From Rhizobium sp. WSM4643 (GTDB lineage: Bacteria > Pseudomonadota > Alphaproteobacteria > Rhizobiales > Rhizobiaceae): 64,000 nt of DNA. Where the stretch lies: the NCBI RefSeq assembly GCF_025152745.1, contig NZ_CP104040.1, positions 496,001 through 560,000 of the forward strand. The letters run 5' to 3'. Both the position numbers and the translations under genes were made by a program. Below, one piece after another: positions 54,231 to 63,852 of the stretch. Below the pieces are notes generated by a model. The model did not search any database, had not been told where the DNA came from, and saw nothing but the letters and a program-made list of their open reading frames with translations. How positions within the stretch are numbered: position 1 is the first letter of the stretch; each line of letters starts with the position of its first letter.

Positions 54231-56033
54231 TTAGCTTCTGCCGAAAAGTCGTTCGATATCGCTGAGCTTCAATTCGATATAGGTCGGCCGGCCGTGATTG
54301 CACTGGCCGGAGCCGGGCGTCACTTCCATCTCCCGCAGCAGCGCGTTCATTTCCTCCGGCCGCAATCGCCGTCCGGAGCGCACCGACCCGTGGCAGGCCA
54401 TGGTCGCTGCCACATATTCGAGCTTGGCCGATAGGCCGGACGCCGTGTCCCATTCGGCAATCTCGTCGGCGAGCTGGCGAATCAGGCCATGCGCATCGAC
54501 CTCGCCGAGCATGGCAGGCGTCTCGCGCACGGCGATCGCGCCGGGGCCGAAACGCTCGATCGCCAGGCCGAGTTCGGAAAGCTCGGCCGCATGCAGCATC
54601 AGCCGGTCGCAATCCTCTTCCGGAATGTCGATGATCTCGGGGATGAGCAGCACCTGCGAGGCCAGCCGCTTCGAATGCAGCGCCTTGCGCATCGCTTCGA
54701 AGACCAGCCGCTCATGCGCGGCATGTTGATCGACGATGACGAGCCCGTCCTCGGTCTGGGCGACAATGTAGTTTGCGTGGATCTGCGCCCGTGCCGCGCC
54801 GAGCGGATACCGTGCATTTGGTTCGGGCACTGCCGGCTGCGGCGAAAACTGCGGCTCGGCTCGCGCCGTCGGCATCGAAAGTCCGTCGAAGGACGCCTGG
54901 GGCCGCTCGCCGAAACCCGTTGTCGGCTGATAGGGCCGGGAGGGCGACGTTTCGGCCGACCATGGCGTTTGCGGCCGGTGGCTATTCGGCTGGAAGCCGG
55001 GGCGGAAGGAACGCAGCAGGTCGCTCGCCCCGGTCGTCGCTGCCCGGCTGCCGTCGCGCGCCAACGCCTCGCGGATGGCGCCGACGATCAGGCCGCGCAC
55101 CAGGCCAGGGTCGCGAAACCGCACGTCGGATTTTGCCGGATGCACGTTGACGTCGACCAGAGCGGGATCAAGCGTGATCGATAGCACCGCCACCGGATGG
55201 CGTCCGGATGGGATCGTCTCGGCATAGGCGCCGCGGATCGCCGAGAGGATCAGCTTGTCCTGCACCGGCCGGCCGTTGACGAAGGCGTATTGATGGGCGG
55301 AGTTGCCGCGATTGAAGGTCGGCACGCCGGCAAACCCGGTGAGCGAGATCTCTTCGCGCACGGCGTCGAGCGCAATGGCGTTGTCGCGGAATTCCTTGCC
55401 GAGTACCTGCGCCATGCGCGCCAGATGATCATCGCCGGTCGCCGGGAATTCCAGCGTCGTGCGGTCCGAGCCCGACAGCACGAAGCGCACGGCCGGAAAG
55501 GCGATCGCCATACGCTTGACGATCTCGGTGATGGCGCCAGCCTCGGCTTTCTCCGTCTTCAGGAATTTGAGGCGGGCGGGTGTGGCAAAAAACAGGTCGC
55601 GCACTTCGACGATCGTCCCGGGATTGGCGGCAGCCGGCCTGATATGCGCGATCTTGCCGCCGGCAACGGCGATCTCGTGGCCGCCAGCGCTGTCGCGCCT
55701 GCGGCTTGCGATGCTGAGCCTTGCAACCGAGCCGATCGAGGGCAGCGCCTCGCCGCGGAAGCCGAGCGTGCGGATATCCTCTAGCGTCTCGGAGATCTTC
55801 GAAGTGCAGTGGCGCCTGACCGCCAGTTCCAGATCGGCCGCGTCCATGCCCGAGCCATTGTCGCTGACGCGCAGCAGCGCCTTGCCGCCGCCTGATGTGG
55901 CGATCTCGATGCGTGTCGCCCCCGCGTCGAGCGCGTTTTCGATCAGTTCCTTGGCAGCGCTCGCCGGCCGTTCGATGACTTCGCCGGCGGCGATCTGGTT
56001 GATGAGCGTTTCGGAGAGCTGTCTGATGGCCAT
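54231..56033 (-). CDS. mutL: DNA mismatch repair protein MutL
   Basis: This 600-residue protein couples MutS mismatch recognition to strand removal. The N-terminal GHKL ATPase is clear: [28 protein letters not shown], split as [15 protein letters not shown] and [10 protein letters not shown] (catalytic Glu), DNGSGMD, and [10 protein letters not shown]. The C-terminal domain has a QAHAAHERL-like [10 protein letters not shown] and the Zn/endonuclease-region segments [12 protein letters not shown] and [11 protein letters not shown]. These C-H and C-N-H-G-R-P motifs suggest an endonuclease-type MutL, fitting the lack of MutH outside gammaproteobacteria. Confidence 0.95.
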   Translation of the reverse strand: MAIRQLSETLINQIAAGEVIERPASAAKELIENALDAGATRIEIATSGGGKALLRVSDNGSGMDAADLELAVRRHCTSKISETLEDIRTLGFRGEALPSIGSVARLSIASRRRDSAGGHEIAVAGGKIAHIRPAAANPGTIVEVRDLFFATPARLKFLKTEKAEAGAITEIVKRMAIAFPAVRFVLSGSDRTTLEFPATGDDHLARMAQVLGKEFRDNAIALDAVREEISLTGFAGVPTFNRGNSAHQYAFVNGRPVQDKLILSAIRGAYAETIPSGRHPVAVLSITLDPALVDVNVHPAKSDVRFRDPGLVRGLIVGAIREALARDGSRAATTGASDLLRSFRPGFQPNSHRPQTPWSAETSPSRPYQPTTGFGERPQASFDGLSMPTARAEPQFSPQPAVPEPNARYPLGAARAQIHANYIVAQTEDGLVIVDQHAAHERLVFEAMRKALHSKRLASQVLLIPEIIDIPEEDCDRLMLHAAELSELGLAIERFGPGAIAVRETPAMLGEVDAHGLIRQLADEIAEWDTASGLSAKLEYVAATMACHGSVRSGRRLRPEEMNALLREMEVTPGSGQCNHGRPTYIELKLSDIERLFGRS

Positions 56034-56217
56034 GGGCTATTTTCGGAGATTCGCGGGCCGGAGGGAAGGGCTTTGCAAGCGCTTTCCCGAACCGTGACCC
56101 GGGGGCTTCCCCAAATGTGGGGGTAGGTAATGTTAAGCCGGTTTTAACATAAAAATGGCATTTCTATTCATATGCCTCCGGAAGCTGCGAAATCGAACAG
56201 ATGTGGGACGGAATAGA

Positions 56218-57939
56218 ATGAGTGCCGGCTTCGAAAAGGCGGACACATCATCAGGAATCGATGGGGCTCCCGCCGAGGCCGATCTGCAGACGGCGCTTTT
56301 CGATGTCGTGTGCGACAGCCTTTCCGCAGCTTTCATCATCTACGACAAGAACGATCATCTCATCTTCGCAAGCCGCCAGACCCTCGAATTCTTTCCGCTG
56401 CCCGCCGAAATGCTGAAGCCGGGCACGCGGCTTCGCGATTTCCTCGGCGCAATGTACGACACCGGCATTCGCCAGCAGTATGATGTCAGGCGAGGTGGCT
56501 CGCTCAGCCGCGAAGACTGGCTGTCGGAGAAAATCGCCTCGCATTGGCGCGAGCGTTTCGACGCCGTCGAGCGCCATGGCACCGACAGCTGGGTCCGCTT
56601 CGTCAAGCGCAGGCTGCCGGGCGGCTACGGCGTCACCATCATCTCCGACATTTCCGAGAACAAGAAGCGCGAAGAGCAATGGCGCTCCGATCTGGAGCGC
56701 GTGCAGCTCACCGAGGACATTCTCGACAATCTGCCGTTTCCGCTTTTCGTCAAGGATCGCAACCTCACCTATGTCGCGGTAAATCTCGCCTTCTGCGAGA
56801 AATATCAGACGAGCGCCGACGAGGTGCTCGGCCGTAAGAGCGGTGATCTGTTTTCAGAGGAGATCGCCAAGCGCTTCGAGGAGAGCGATCGCCACGTGCT
56901 GGAGACCGGCGAGATGTCCGTCTCCCGCCAGCGTCAGATCTCCCGCGACGGTATCGAGCGCGACATCGTCAGCCGCAAACACCGCATCGGCAAACCCGGC
57001 CGCTATTTCCTGGTGTCGACCACGCAGGACCTGCCGCGCGACGGCGCCGATCTCGACGAGTTCGGCCAAGCGTCCGCGATCACCGCCTCCAGCAATCAAA
57101 GCTATCGCCGGGCCTATGTGCCGGTACCAACGAGCGTCGAGCGGCGCGAACCAGCGGCGATGGAAGCGATTGTTCCGGAGAATTTCTCCGGCCGCAAGGT
57201 CCTCGTCGTCACTGCCGACCTCGCAGCCGAAACCGCCGCGCTGCGGACACTGACGAAATACGGCTTCGAATCCTGCTCGGTCCGCGGCGAGGACGAAGAG
57301 GAGCGGTTCCTGGAAATCGCCACCTCCTCCGGCATCTCGCTCGATCTTTTGATCATCGACAACCAGATGGGCATGCGCTGCCTCGAGCTTGCCGAGCAAT
57401 ACGGCATCCCGGCGCTCGTCATGGACGGCTTCCAGATCGCCAACGAGCTCACATTCCAGATCGCCCGCCATTTCAACCGCAACAGCCGCAGCGCCGCCGG
57501 TTCGGATGCGGATTGGGAAATCAGCACGTCCGACGATGTGGTCGGCCTGCAGATTCTTGTCGCCGAAGACAACGATATCAACCAGATCGTCTTCTCGCAG
57601 ATCCTTGAAGGCCTCGGCTACCGCCATATGCTTGCGGCGACCGGCGACGAGGCCGTGCGCCTCTGGGCCGAGCACCGGCCGCAGATCGTACTGATGGATA
57701 TTTCCCTGCCGGGTTTCAACGGTTTCGAGGCCGCCCGCCTCATCCGGCAGATGGAGGAAACCGGCGGCGGAACCCGCACCCCGATCATCGGCGTGCTCAC
57801 CCAGGCCTTCGAGCGCGACCGCGCCGAATGCGTCAAATCAGGCATGGACGACGTCATCATGAAACCCGTCAGCCCGGACATGCTCGAAATGGTATTTCAG
57901 AAGTACCTGATGGGCGAGGCTTTGCGGGCGCGAAACTAA
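56218..57939 (+). CDS. PAS-PAS protein with a degenerate and an intact receiver domain
   Basis: This 573-residue cytosolic signalling protein starts at the ATG at 56218, with GGGACGGA upstream. Two PAS sensor domains lie at about residues 22-150 and 175-285 (LTEDILDNLPFPLFVKDRNL). Then comes a receiver-like domain without the acceptor Asp pattern (residues 325-425), and a typical receiver (residues 440-565) with ILVAEDNDINQ, the acceptor in VLMDISLPGFNGFEA and the KP pair in IMKPVSPD. No histidine-kinase core is present, although this architecture normally has one. A partner kinase must come from elsewhere. Confidence 0.85.
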   Translation: MSAGFEKADTSSGIDGAPAEADLQTALFDVVCDSLSAAFIIYDKNDHLIFASRQTLEFFPLPAEMLKPGTRLRDFLGAMYDTGIRQQYDVRRGGSLSREDWLSEKIASHWRERFDAVERHGTDSWVRFVKRRLPGGYGVTIISDISENKKREEQWRSDLERVQLTEDILDNLPFPLFVKDRNLTYVAVNLAFCEKYQTSADEVLGRKSGDLFSEEIAKRFEESDRHVLETGEMSVSRQRQISRDGIERDIVSRKHRIGKPGRYFLVSTTQDLPRDGADLDEFGQASAITASSNQSYRRAYVPVPTSVERREPAAMEAIVPENFSGRKVLVVTADLAAETAALRTLTKYGFESCSVRGEDEEERFLEIATSSGISLDLLIIDNQMGMRCLELAEQYGIPALVMDGFQIANELTFQIARHFNRNSRSAAGSDADWEISTSDDVVGLQILVAEDNDINQIVFSQILEGLGYRHMLAATGDEAVRLWAEHRPQIVLMDISLPGFNGFEAARLIRQMEETGGGTRTPIIGVLTQAFERDRAECVKSGMDDVIMKPVSPDMLEMVFQKYLMGEALRARN

Positions 57940-58145
57940 AGCATGTCGCGCAAAAGTGTGCAGCGGTTTTGCGCTAACGACATGCGTAAAAACAAAGACC
58001 TAAAGCGCGAGGAGCGAATCTGAAAGATCGCGACGCGCTTTAGAGCAATTTCAGGAAAAGTGTGAAGCGGTTTTCCGTCCGGAATTGCGTAAAACAAATG
58101 TTAGAGCGGTTCGGCGCTTCCATGAGAAGCTGAACCGCTCTAACA
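57940..58145. repeat. Two interspersed repeats after the PAS-receiver gene
   Basis: Part one (57940-58042: AAAGCATGTCGCGCAAAAGTG...GCGCGACGCGCTTTAG region) matches 16799-16910. Part two (58041-58145: GAGCAATTTCAGGAAAAGTG...GAACCGCTCTAAC) matches 12100-12200. The second ends in the same terminator-like stem. The combined order suggests fusion of two separate repeat families. About 330 bp here hold no gene. Confidence 0.8.
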
Positions 58146-58269
58146 GAAATACCCGTCAACTCCCTAGATTTTGGGCGTTCCAGGCGGCACAGGTCGCTGA
58201 TTTCCTATCGAATTGTTAAGACATGCCGGTCATTCTTTTGCATAGCTGCGGGGGAAAGCTCGGGTTTGC

Positions 58270-59634
58270 ATGATAAAATCGGCGGAAATAGCTTTCTTGA
58301 CCGTGGGTCAGAATGAGCTCCAGGCGATGGCCTACACCGATCCGCTGACCGGATTGGGAAACCGCAATCGCATGCGGGACAAGGTCTTGCAGATCTCTTC
58401 CGAGCGCGCCAGCGATCCGGCCCCCTTCACCATCGGCATCGTCAACCTCGACAGCTTCAAGCCGATCAACGACCTGTTCGGCTCGACAGCCGGCGACGAA
58501 ATCCTCTGCCAGGTCGCTCATCGTCTCAGGGCCTGTATTCCGGATGGCGCGCTGGTCACCCGCCACGATGGTGACGAATTCGCCTTCGTGCTGCCATTGA
58601 TCTTCGAGCGGGCGAGTGCCGAGAAGTTCGGCCAGATGATCCGCGAGGTGCTATCGGCCCCCTATGACCTCGGTGACCGCAACGTCCGTCTCTCCGCTTC
58701 CCTCGGCTTCTCTATCTATCCGTTCGCCGGAGAGGATTGCGAGGAACTGCTGAAGAGCGCCGAAACCGCCCTCTACCGCTCCAAGCGCCGCGGTCGCGGC
58801 CAGATCACCGTTTATTCGCGCGAGATCGCGCAGGAAATGAAACGCGCGACGCAACTGGAGCAGGCGCTCAGAAACGCCATCATTTCGGATGCGATCGACG
58901 TGCATTTCCAGCCGATCGTCTCGTTGTCCAACAATCAGGTCGTCGGCTTCGAGGCGCTCGCCCGCTGGAACGACCCCGATCTCGGCTTCGTGTCGCCCGG
59001 CGTCTTCGTGCCGCTCGCCGAAGAGCGCGGCTTCATCGATGCGCTGTCGGAGGCGTTGCTGCGTAAAGCCGCCGAAGCAGCACTGTCCTGGCCGCGCGAA
59101 CTCTTTCTGTCGTTCAATCTATCCTCGGCCCAGCTGATGGATCCGGGAACGAGCAGCAGCGTCCTGTCGATCCTCGGGCGCGTCGGCTTCGATCCGCATC
59201 GGCTGGAACTGGAGATCACTGAGACCGCCGTGATGAGTTCGGCCGATACCGCTCATCGGATCATCGCCGATCTGCGCGCCGCGGGTGTGCGCATCTCGCT
59301 CGACGATTTCGGCACCGGCCAGTCGAGCCTCGGGCGCCTGCGCGACTTCATCTTCGACAAGATCAAGATCGACCGTGCCTTCGTCTCGCGCATCAATTCC
59401 GATCGCGCCTCCGAACACATCATCAAGGCGATCCTCACTATGTGCGAGGGCCTGGAACTGGAAGTCGTAGCGGAAGGCATCGAGGATTATGCGGAGGCAG
59501 TGAAGTTGCGTATGCTCGGCTGCGGCATGGGCCAGGGCTATCACTTCGGCCGTCCGGCCGATGGTATCGCCACGCTACGCTTCCTGCATGAGAACTACTA
59601 CGATCCGACCATGATGGAGCGCGTCAGCGCATAA
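58270..59634 (+). CDS. GGDEF-EAL protein, probable c-di-GMP phosphodiesterase
   Basis: This 454-residue protein has a GGDEF domain (about residues 20-180) followed by an EAL domain (about residues 200-445). The GGDEF signature reads DGDEF (first Gly replaced by Asp, in VTRHDGDEFAFVL), so cyclase activity is doubtful. The EAL domain keeps the catalytic set: FEALARWN, ELEITETAVM, SLDDFGTGQSSLG and VVAEGIEDY. It therefore probably hydrolyses c-di-GMP. No membrane segment or sensor domain precedes the GGDEF part. Confidence 0.92.
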   Translation: MIKSAEIAFLTVGQNELQAMAYTDPLTGLGNRNRMRDKVLQISSERASDPAPFTIGIVNLDSFKPINDLFGSTAGDEILCQVAHRLRACIPDGALVTRHDGDEFAFVLPLIFERASAEKFGQMIREVLSAPYDLGDRNVRLSASLGFSIYPFAGEDCEELLKSAETALYRSKRRGRGQITVYSREIAQEMKRATQLEQALRNAIISDAIDVHFQPIVSLSNNQVVGFEALARWNDPDLGFVSPGVFVPLAEERGFIDALSEALLRKAAEAALSWPRELFLSFNLSSAQLMDPGTSSSVLSILGRVGFDPHRLELEITETAVMSSADTAHRIIADLRAAGVRISLDDFGTGQSSLGRLRDFIFDKIKIDRAFVSRINSDRASEHIIKAILTMCEGLELEVVAEGIEDYAEAVKLRMLGCGMGQGYHFGRPADGIATLRFLHENYYDPTMMERVSA

Positions 59635-59637
59635 AAC

Positions 59638-59661
59638 GATGGCGCCCCTTAGAGCGCCATC
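59638..59661. terminator. Terminator between convergent genes
   Basis: An 8-bp stem GATGGCGC-CCCTTAGA-GCGCCATC lies just after the GGDEF-EAL stop. The flanks are A-rich on the left. It can serve the converging PRC-barrel gene as well. Confidence 0.8.
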
Positions 59662-59687
59662 GCCTACATTATAATACCGGGCACGGA

Positions 59688-60299
59688 TTATTTAGGCGTG
59701 GTCGAGCCGGTCGCCGTGGTGTCGGTACCGGTCGCAGCCGGAGCCGGAGCCTTTTCGGCCGCCAGCATTGCCAGCGTCTTGAACTCAGGTGCGGCCTTCA
59801 GCGATTCGGACGTTTCGCTGGTCGTCAGCTTGACGCTGCCGTCCTGGGTGTTCTGCGCGACGGTGATTTTTTCCATCGGCACCGCGACGTCCTTTTTGCC
59901 GATACCGAGGAAGCCGCCGACGCCGACGATCGCAGCAACAATGCCGCCGTCCTTCTTCATGATCAGGTCGTCGATGCTGCCGATGCTTTCATTCTTGGCG
60001 TTATAGACCGACTGGCCGATATAGGTATTGGCACTGATCTGATCCGGAGCCTGCTCCGTCAGATAGCCGGCCTGAGCTGTGTCTGCGGTCGGTGCTGCGG
60101 CCGGAGCCTGTGCGGCATCGCCTGCGGGCTTGGTGACATCGGGCGTCATCGGCTTAGGTGCTGCCGGGTTGGCCGGAGCTGCCTGGGTCGGAGCGGCGGG
60201 ATCCGCTGGCTGCGGCGCCGCCTGCGAAAATGCCGCCGGTGCGAAAGCCGTGGCAAACAGTGCGCCAGCGGCAACGGTCGTCAAGAGTTTGCGTGTCAT
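59688..60299 (-). CDS. Exported PRC-barrel domain protein
   Basis: This 203-residue protein has a signal peptide (cleavage near A-F-S, residue 25), an Ala/Pro-rich linker (about residues 27-78) and one PRC-barrel domain (about residues 85-160, ANTYIGQSVYNAKNESIGSIDDLIM, split: ANTYIGQSVYNAKNE / SIGSIDDLIMKKDGG). A second Ala/Thr-rich tail follows. PRC barrels bind RNA or proteins; in exported alphaproteobacterial forms the role is unknown. I chose the ATG at 60299; the frame is open to 60443. Confidence 0.85.
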   Translation of the reverse strand: MTRKLLTTVAAGALFATAFAPAAFSQAAPQPADPAAPTQAAPANPAAPKPMTPDVTKPAGDAAQAPAAAPTADTAQAGYLTEQAPDQISANTYIGQSVYNAKNESIGSIDDLIMKKDGGIVAAIVGVGGFLGIGKKDVAVPMEKITVAQNTQDGSVKLTTSETSESLKAAPEFKTLAMLAAEKAPAPAATGTDTTATGSTTPK

Positions 60300-60470
60300 T
60301 TCGAACCTACTTTCATTTCCCTGGAGTAATCGCTGACCCGGCAACGCCTGTTTGATTGCCGCGCCGGTTCGAAAGGAAAATGAGTGGTGGGCCGATTGGT
60401 TCCGGTTGAAAACACGGAAAATTTCTCGATTCTCACGGAACATTTATCGAGGAGCTGCCACCAAACCCAG

Positions 60471-60495
60471 AAAAGGCGCCCCGGTCGGGGAGCGC
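60471..60495 (-). terminator. Terminator of the galactonate operon
   Basis: On the minus strand AGGCGCTCCCC-GACC-GGGGCGCCT is followed by TTTTCT. It lies about 30 bp beyond the SMP-30 gene stop. Confidence 0.85.
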
Positions 60496-60520
60496 CTCAG
60501 ATGGCCTCAGCCCCCCGTGT

Positions 60521-61408
60521 TCAGAGCACATAGACGGGATCGAACACGCCCTTGACCTCGATGCCGAGCTCCAGAAGCGCGCCAGCGCTTGGCTGGGCCG
60601 AACGGGCATCCTCGTCGAGCCCTTCCCAGGCGGTCGTTACCGCAAGCCGGTCGGCATTGACGCCGATAAAGGCAGGGCAGGAAGGCTGGACGGCGGGGAC
60701 CTTGTAGCGCGAGATGCGCAGGCCATCGGGATTGTAGCGGTCGACGACACCCGCACCCCAGCGCGCATTCCAGATATAACCGTCGGCATCCACCACCGAG
60801 CCGTCGATGTCGCCGGGCTCGTTCATGCTGTCGACCAGCACGATCGGCTCGCCCGAGGGCAGCCCGGTCAGCGGATCGACCATGACGCGCATCAGCCGGT
60901 TGATGCGAGAATCCGTATAATAGCCGATCGTGCCGTCAGGCGAGAAGCAGATCGAATTCGGGATGCTGATGCCGTTGAAAATCTTCGTCACCTTGCCGCT
61001 AGCGACATGATAGATGGCGCCGGCCTGGCTTTCCGCCCGCTTGCTCATCGTGCCGATCCAGAGCGCACCGGAAGGATGCGTGCGGCCGTCGTTCGAACGG
61101 TTTTCCGGCTTGTCGTTTTCGAGCGCGGCGTAGAAGGTGAGGTTGCCGCTTGCCACGTCGCGCACGAAAAGCCCTTCTTCCGTCGCGATCAGCTGCCGCC
61201 CGTCGTCTATGCGGGCAAGCACGCTCGCCATGACAGGCAGCGGATGCACCTTTTTCGCGCCCGTCGAAAGATTGAGCTCGTGCAGTTCCTTGCCGAGGAT
61301 GTTGAACCACCAGACTGTATTGCTGTCCGGATCATAGGTCGGGCCTTCACCGAGAACGGAATTGGTATTGCAAAGTGTTTTGCCCTCGAACTCATAAATA
61401 TCGGTCAT
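60521..61408 (-). CDS. SMP-30/gluconolaconase-family lactonase
   Basis: This 295-residue protein is a six-bladed beta-propeller lactonase of the SMP-30/regucalcin family. The metal-binding Glu is in LGEGPTYDP (about residue 20), with HPSGALWIGTMS (Asn in the preceding N-D-G-R) and NSICFSPDGTIGYYTD (Asn and Asp ligands). It probably opens galactono- or arabinolactone produced by the SDR enzyme of the same operon. It overlaps the aldolase gene by 4 bp and is the last gene of the operon. Confidence 0.9.
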   Translation of the reverse strand: MTDIYEFEGKTLCNTNSVLGEGPTYDPDSNTVWWFNILGKELHELNLSTGAKKVHPLPVMASVLARIDDGRQLIATEEGLFVRDVASGNLTFYAALENDKPENRSNDGRTHPSGALWIGTMSKRAESQAGAIYHVASGKVTKIFNGISIPNSICFSPDGTIGYYTDSRINRLMRVMVDPLTGLPSGEPIVLVDSMNEPGDIDGSVVDADGYIWNARWGAGVVDRYNPDGLRISRYKVPAVQPSCPAFIGVNADRLAVTTAWEGLDEDARSAQPSAGALLELGIEVKGVFDPVYVL

Positions 61409-62046
61409 ACGTTCACGCTCCCAATGGCTGCATCATAGGCGTAAATGGTCGCCTTGGCGCGCTCGGCAACCTCTGATGCGGTCATTCCTGGCTTGTAGAT
61501 GCTGGTGCCGAGGCCGAAGGAGAAGATGCCGGCCTTGGTATAATCGCCGAAATTCTTGTCCGACACACCACCGACGGCGGCAATCATCAGCTCAGGCGGC
61601 AGGATTGCCCGGATCGCCGTGATACCGGAAGGGCCGAGCACGCTGGCCGGAAAGAATTTGAGACCAGTGGCCCCAGCGCGCGCTGCCGCCAGCGCCTCGG
61701 TCGGCGTAAAGACACCCGGCATCGTCACCATGCCGTATTCGCGCGCCCGGATGATCACCTCAGGCTCGACATTCGGGGTGACGAGCAGCTTGCCGCCGGC
61801 CGCATGCAGGCTGTCGACCGCCTCGACGGTCAACACTGTGCCGGCGCCGATCAACACCTCGGCCGGCGCTATCTTTGCGGCGATCTCGATGGACTTGAAC
61901 GGTTCCGGCGAGTTGAGCGGAATCTCGATCGCCGTCAGGCCATTTTCGATCAGAGCACCGACGACGCTTTCGGTCTCGTCAGGCCGGATGCCGCGAAGGA
62001 TGGCAATTAGCGGGCGCTTCATGTCGGGGAAGGGGATGCGGTTCAT
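61405..62046 (-). CDS. dgoA: 2-dehydro-3-deoxy-6-phosphogalactonate aldolase
   Basis: This 213-residue class I aldolase is of the KDPG/KDPGal family. It splits KDPGal into pyruvate and glyceraldehyde 3-phosphate. The sequence has IAILRGIRPDET, the acid-base Glu in AIEIPLNSPEP, LIGAGTVLT and the Schiff-base Lys in ATGLKFFPAS. I chose the ATG at 62046, as the frame extends to 62223 without conservation. The R-G-I-x-P opening is typical of DgoA rather than Eda. Confidence 0.93.
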   Translation of the reverse strand: MNRIPFPDMKRPLIAILRGIRPDETESVVGALIENGLTAIEIPLNSPEPFKSIEIAAKIAPAEVLIGAGTVLTVEAVDSLHAAGGKLLVTPNVEPEVIIRAREYGMVTMPGVFTPTEALAAARAGATGLKFFPASVLGPSGITAIRAILPPELMIAAVGGVSDKNFGDYTKAGIFSFGLGTSIYKPGMTASEVAERAKATIYAYDAAIGSVNV

Positions 62047-62059
62047 CGTGTCAGCTTTC

Positions 62060-62977
62060 TCAATTCGGCCAGATGGCTTCGGCGGCAGCCGAAAGCCCGC
62101 GGCGCACGGCGGCGTCGGCGTCGATGGCGGTGAAGGCAAGGGAGAGGGTTCTGAAGGCCTGTTCGTAAAGTGCCTGCAGCCGCCCGGAGGCGACGAGGGT
62201 GATGTCGGTGCCGTTTGCCGCATCCTGCAGCGCCCCGGCGATCTCGAGGCCGATCAGCGTGCCGGAAAGCCGCGCTTGCGCGGCAGCCGCTGATATGCCG
62301 TGAAGGAGCTGGCCCGAGCGGGCGGTGAACAGCAGGTTGGAGGCAAGGGCCGGGCGCGTAAAAGCGGCCGAGACCGCCGCCTCGAAGGCTGCCGCATCCG
62401 CCGGCTGCTCTCCCGCGCCGGCAACGGCGTGCGAAAGGATCGTGTGTTTGCTGACGACGTCGAAAAGCTCGCCGGTCATGAAGGTCGAGAAGCCGGTGAC
62501 CTTGGCGTCCGTCAAATGCACCCATTTCGAATGCGTGCCGGGCATGCAGACCGCCTGCGCCCCCAAGCTTGCGCGGCCGAGCGCGCCGAGAAGCTGGGTT
62601 TCCTCACCGCGCATGACGTCGGGCCTCGCCTTGTCGCGCTGGGCAAGGCCCGGCAGGATGCGGATGTCGCGGCTTTCGCCTGGCACGGAGACCGCCCCGG
62701 TCAGGATCGAGACGAGCGGCGCCGGCACGTCGATATAACCGGCCTCAACCCAGCCCTGCCTGGCGCCGGCCATGCCGCAGACGATCACCGGCAGGTTTTC
62801 CGGTGCCTCGATGGCGGTGAGATGGCCGGCAAGCACCGCGGAAAAGCCGGTCTTTGCCGCGCTCGTCATGCCTTCGCCGCTGCGACGTTCGGCAAGGACG
62901 GTGCCGTCTCTGTCGATCAGCCAGAGCCGAAAGCTGCTGGTGCCCCAGTCCACCGCGACATAAGCGGGATTTGCCAT
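62060..62977 (-). CDS. dgoK: 2-dehydro-3-deoxygalactonokinase
   Basis: This 305-residue DgoK-family sugar kinase phosphorylates KDGal to KDPGal. The N-terminal phosphate loop VAVDWGTSSFRLWLID and GMAGARQGWVEAGY are family marks, as are CMPGTHSKWVHL and GFSTFMTGELFDVV. It is between the SDR and aldolase genes. Its ATG overlaps the SDR stop (TAATG), so translation is coupled. It feeds the aldolase next in the operon. Confidence 0.94.
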   Translation of the reverse strand: MANPAYVAVDWGTSSFRLWLIDRDGTVLAERRSGEGMTSAAKTGFSAVLAGHLTAIEAPENLPVIVCGMAGARQGWVEAGYIDVPAPLVSILTGAVSVPGESRDIRILPGLAQRDKARPDVMRGEETQLLGALGRASLGAQAVCMPGTHSKWVHLTDAKVTGFSTFMTGELFDVVSKHTILSHAVAGAGEQPADAAAFEAAVSAAFTRPALASNLLFTARSGQLLHGISAAAAQARLSGTLIGLEIAGALQDAANGTDITLVASGRLQALYEQAFRTLSLAFTAIDADAAVRRGLSAAAEAIWPN

Positions 62978-63750
62978 TACAGAACGCCTCCATCGACAAT
63001 CAGGGACTGGGCGGTCATCGCCGCCGCACAGTCGGATGCAAGAAACAGGCAGGGACCGACGATCGCATCGGGTTTGAGCGCGACTTTCAGGCACTGGTCC
63101 TCGACTGAACGCGCAATGCTCTCTTCGGTGAGCCAGTGCTGCATCTGCCGCTCGGTGACGACCATGCCGGGCAGGATGCAGTTGACCCGGATATTCTCCG
63201 GCCCAAGCCTGCCCGCCAGGCTCTTCGTCAGTCCGACGACCGCCGCCTTGGCTGCTGCATAGGCGGGAAATCCGCCCATGTTCAGCTTGAAGGCGATTGA
63301 CGACATATTGATGATCGCCCCGCCGCCTGCCGTCCGCATCGACGGCACGACTGCCTGCGAGGTGAAGAACACATGCTTGAGGTTGACCGCCTGGTTATTG
63401 TCCCAATAGGCCTCGGTCACCGCGTCAAATTCATGGCGGTCGTCCCAGGCGGCATTGTTGACCAGCACGCGGATCGGCCCTGAGCTGGCAATAACGGTAT
63501 CGACCGTGCGCCGGATCGCCTCGATGTCGCGCAGGTCGGCATGGTAAAAGGAGACCGGATGCGTGGTCTCCCGCGACAGCCTTTCGGCGAGCTCGCGGCC
63601 GGCGGCCTCGGCAATATCGATGAATGAGACCTTGGCGCCTTGGCGCGCGAAACCTTCGACGATCGCAGCGCCGATGCCCGATCCGCCGCCAGTGACCAGC
63701 ACGGATCGGTCTTTGAACTCGGGAAATTGTGCTGCTGGCATCATGGTCAC
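62977..63750 (-). CDS. Short-chain dehydrogenase, probable sugar 1-dehydrogenase
   Basis: This 257-residue SDR has the cofactor motif VTGGGSGIGAAI (about residues 19-30), NNAAW and the catalytic Ser in NMSSIAF with Y-A-A-A-K. Position in a dgoK-dgoA-lactonase operon suggests NAD(P)-dependent oxidation of D-galactose (or L-arabinose or fucose) to the lactone. It is the first gene and lies divergent from an IclR regulator. The start at 63750 may be trimmed to the ATG two codons on. Substrate inferred from context. Confidence 0.88.
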   Translation of the reverse strand: MTMMPAAQFPEFKDRSVLVTGGGSGIGAAIVEGFARQGAKVSFIDIAEAAGRELAERLSRETTHPVSFYHADLRDIEAIRRTVDTVIASSGPIRVLVNNAAWDDRHEFDAVTEAYWDNNQAVNLKHVFFTSQAVVPSMRTAGGGAIINMSSIAFKLNMGGFPAYAAAKAAVVGLTKSLAGRLGPENIRVNCILPGMVVTERQMQHWLTEESIARSVEDQCLKVALKPDAIVGPCLFLASDCAAAMTAQSLIVDGGVL

Positions 63751-63774
63751 CGTCGCCTCCCGACCTTATCGTTT

Positions 63775-63789
63775 TTCCATTATTTGGAA
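63775..63789. promoter_or_regulatory. Candidate IclR operator
   Basis: TTCCA-TTATT-TGGAA is a perfect inverted repeat lying between the SDR and IclR genes. A further TGGAA half-site follows at 63815. IclR-family regulators often bind TGGAA/TTCCA palindromes, so this is a good operator candidate. Confidence 0.6.
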
Positions 63790-63852
63790 CTTAATTTGAC
63801 TATATGGAATTATCGAATTATGCTGGCCTTTCTGTCAAGGGTGGATGAAGCA

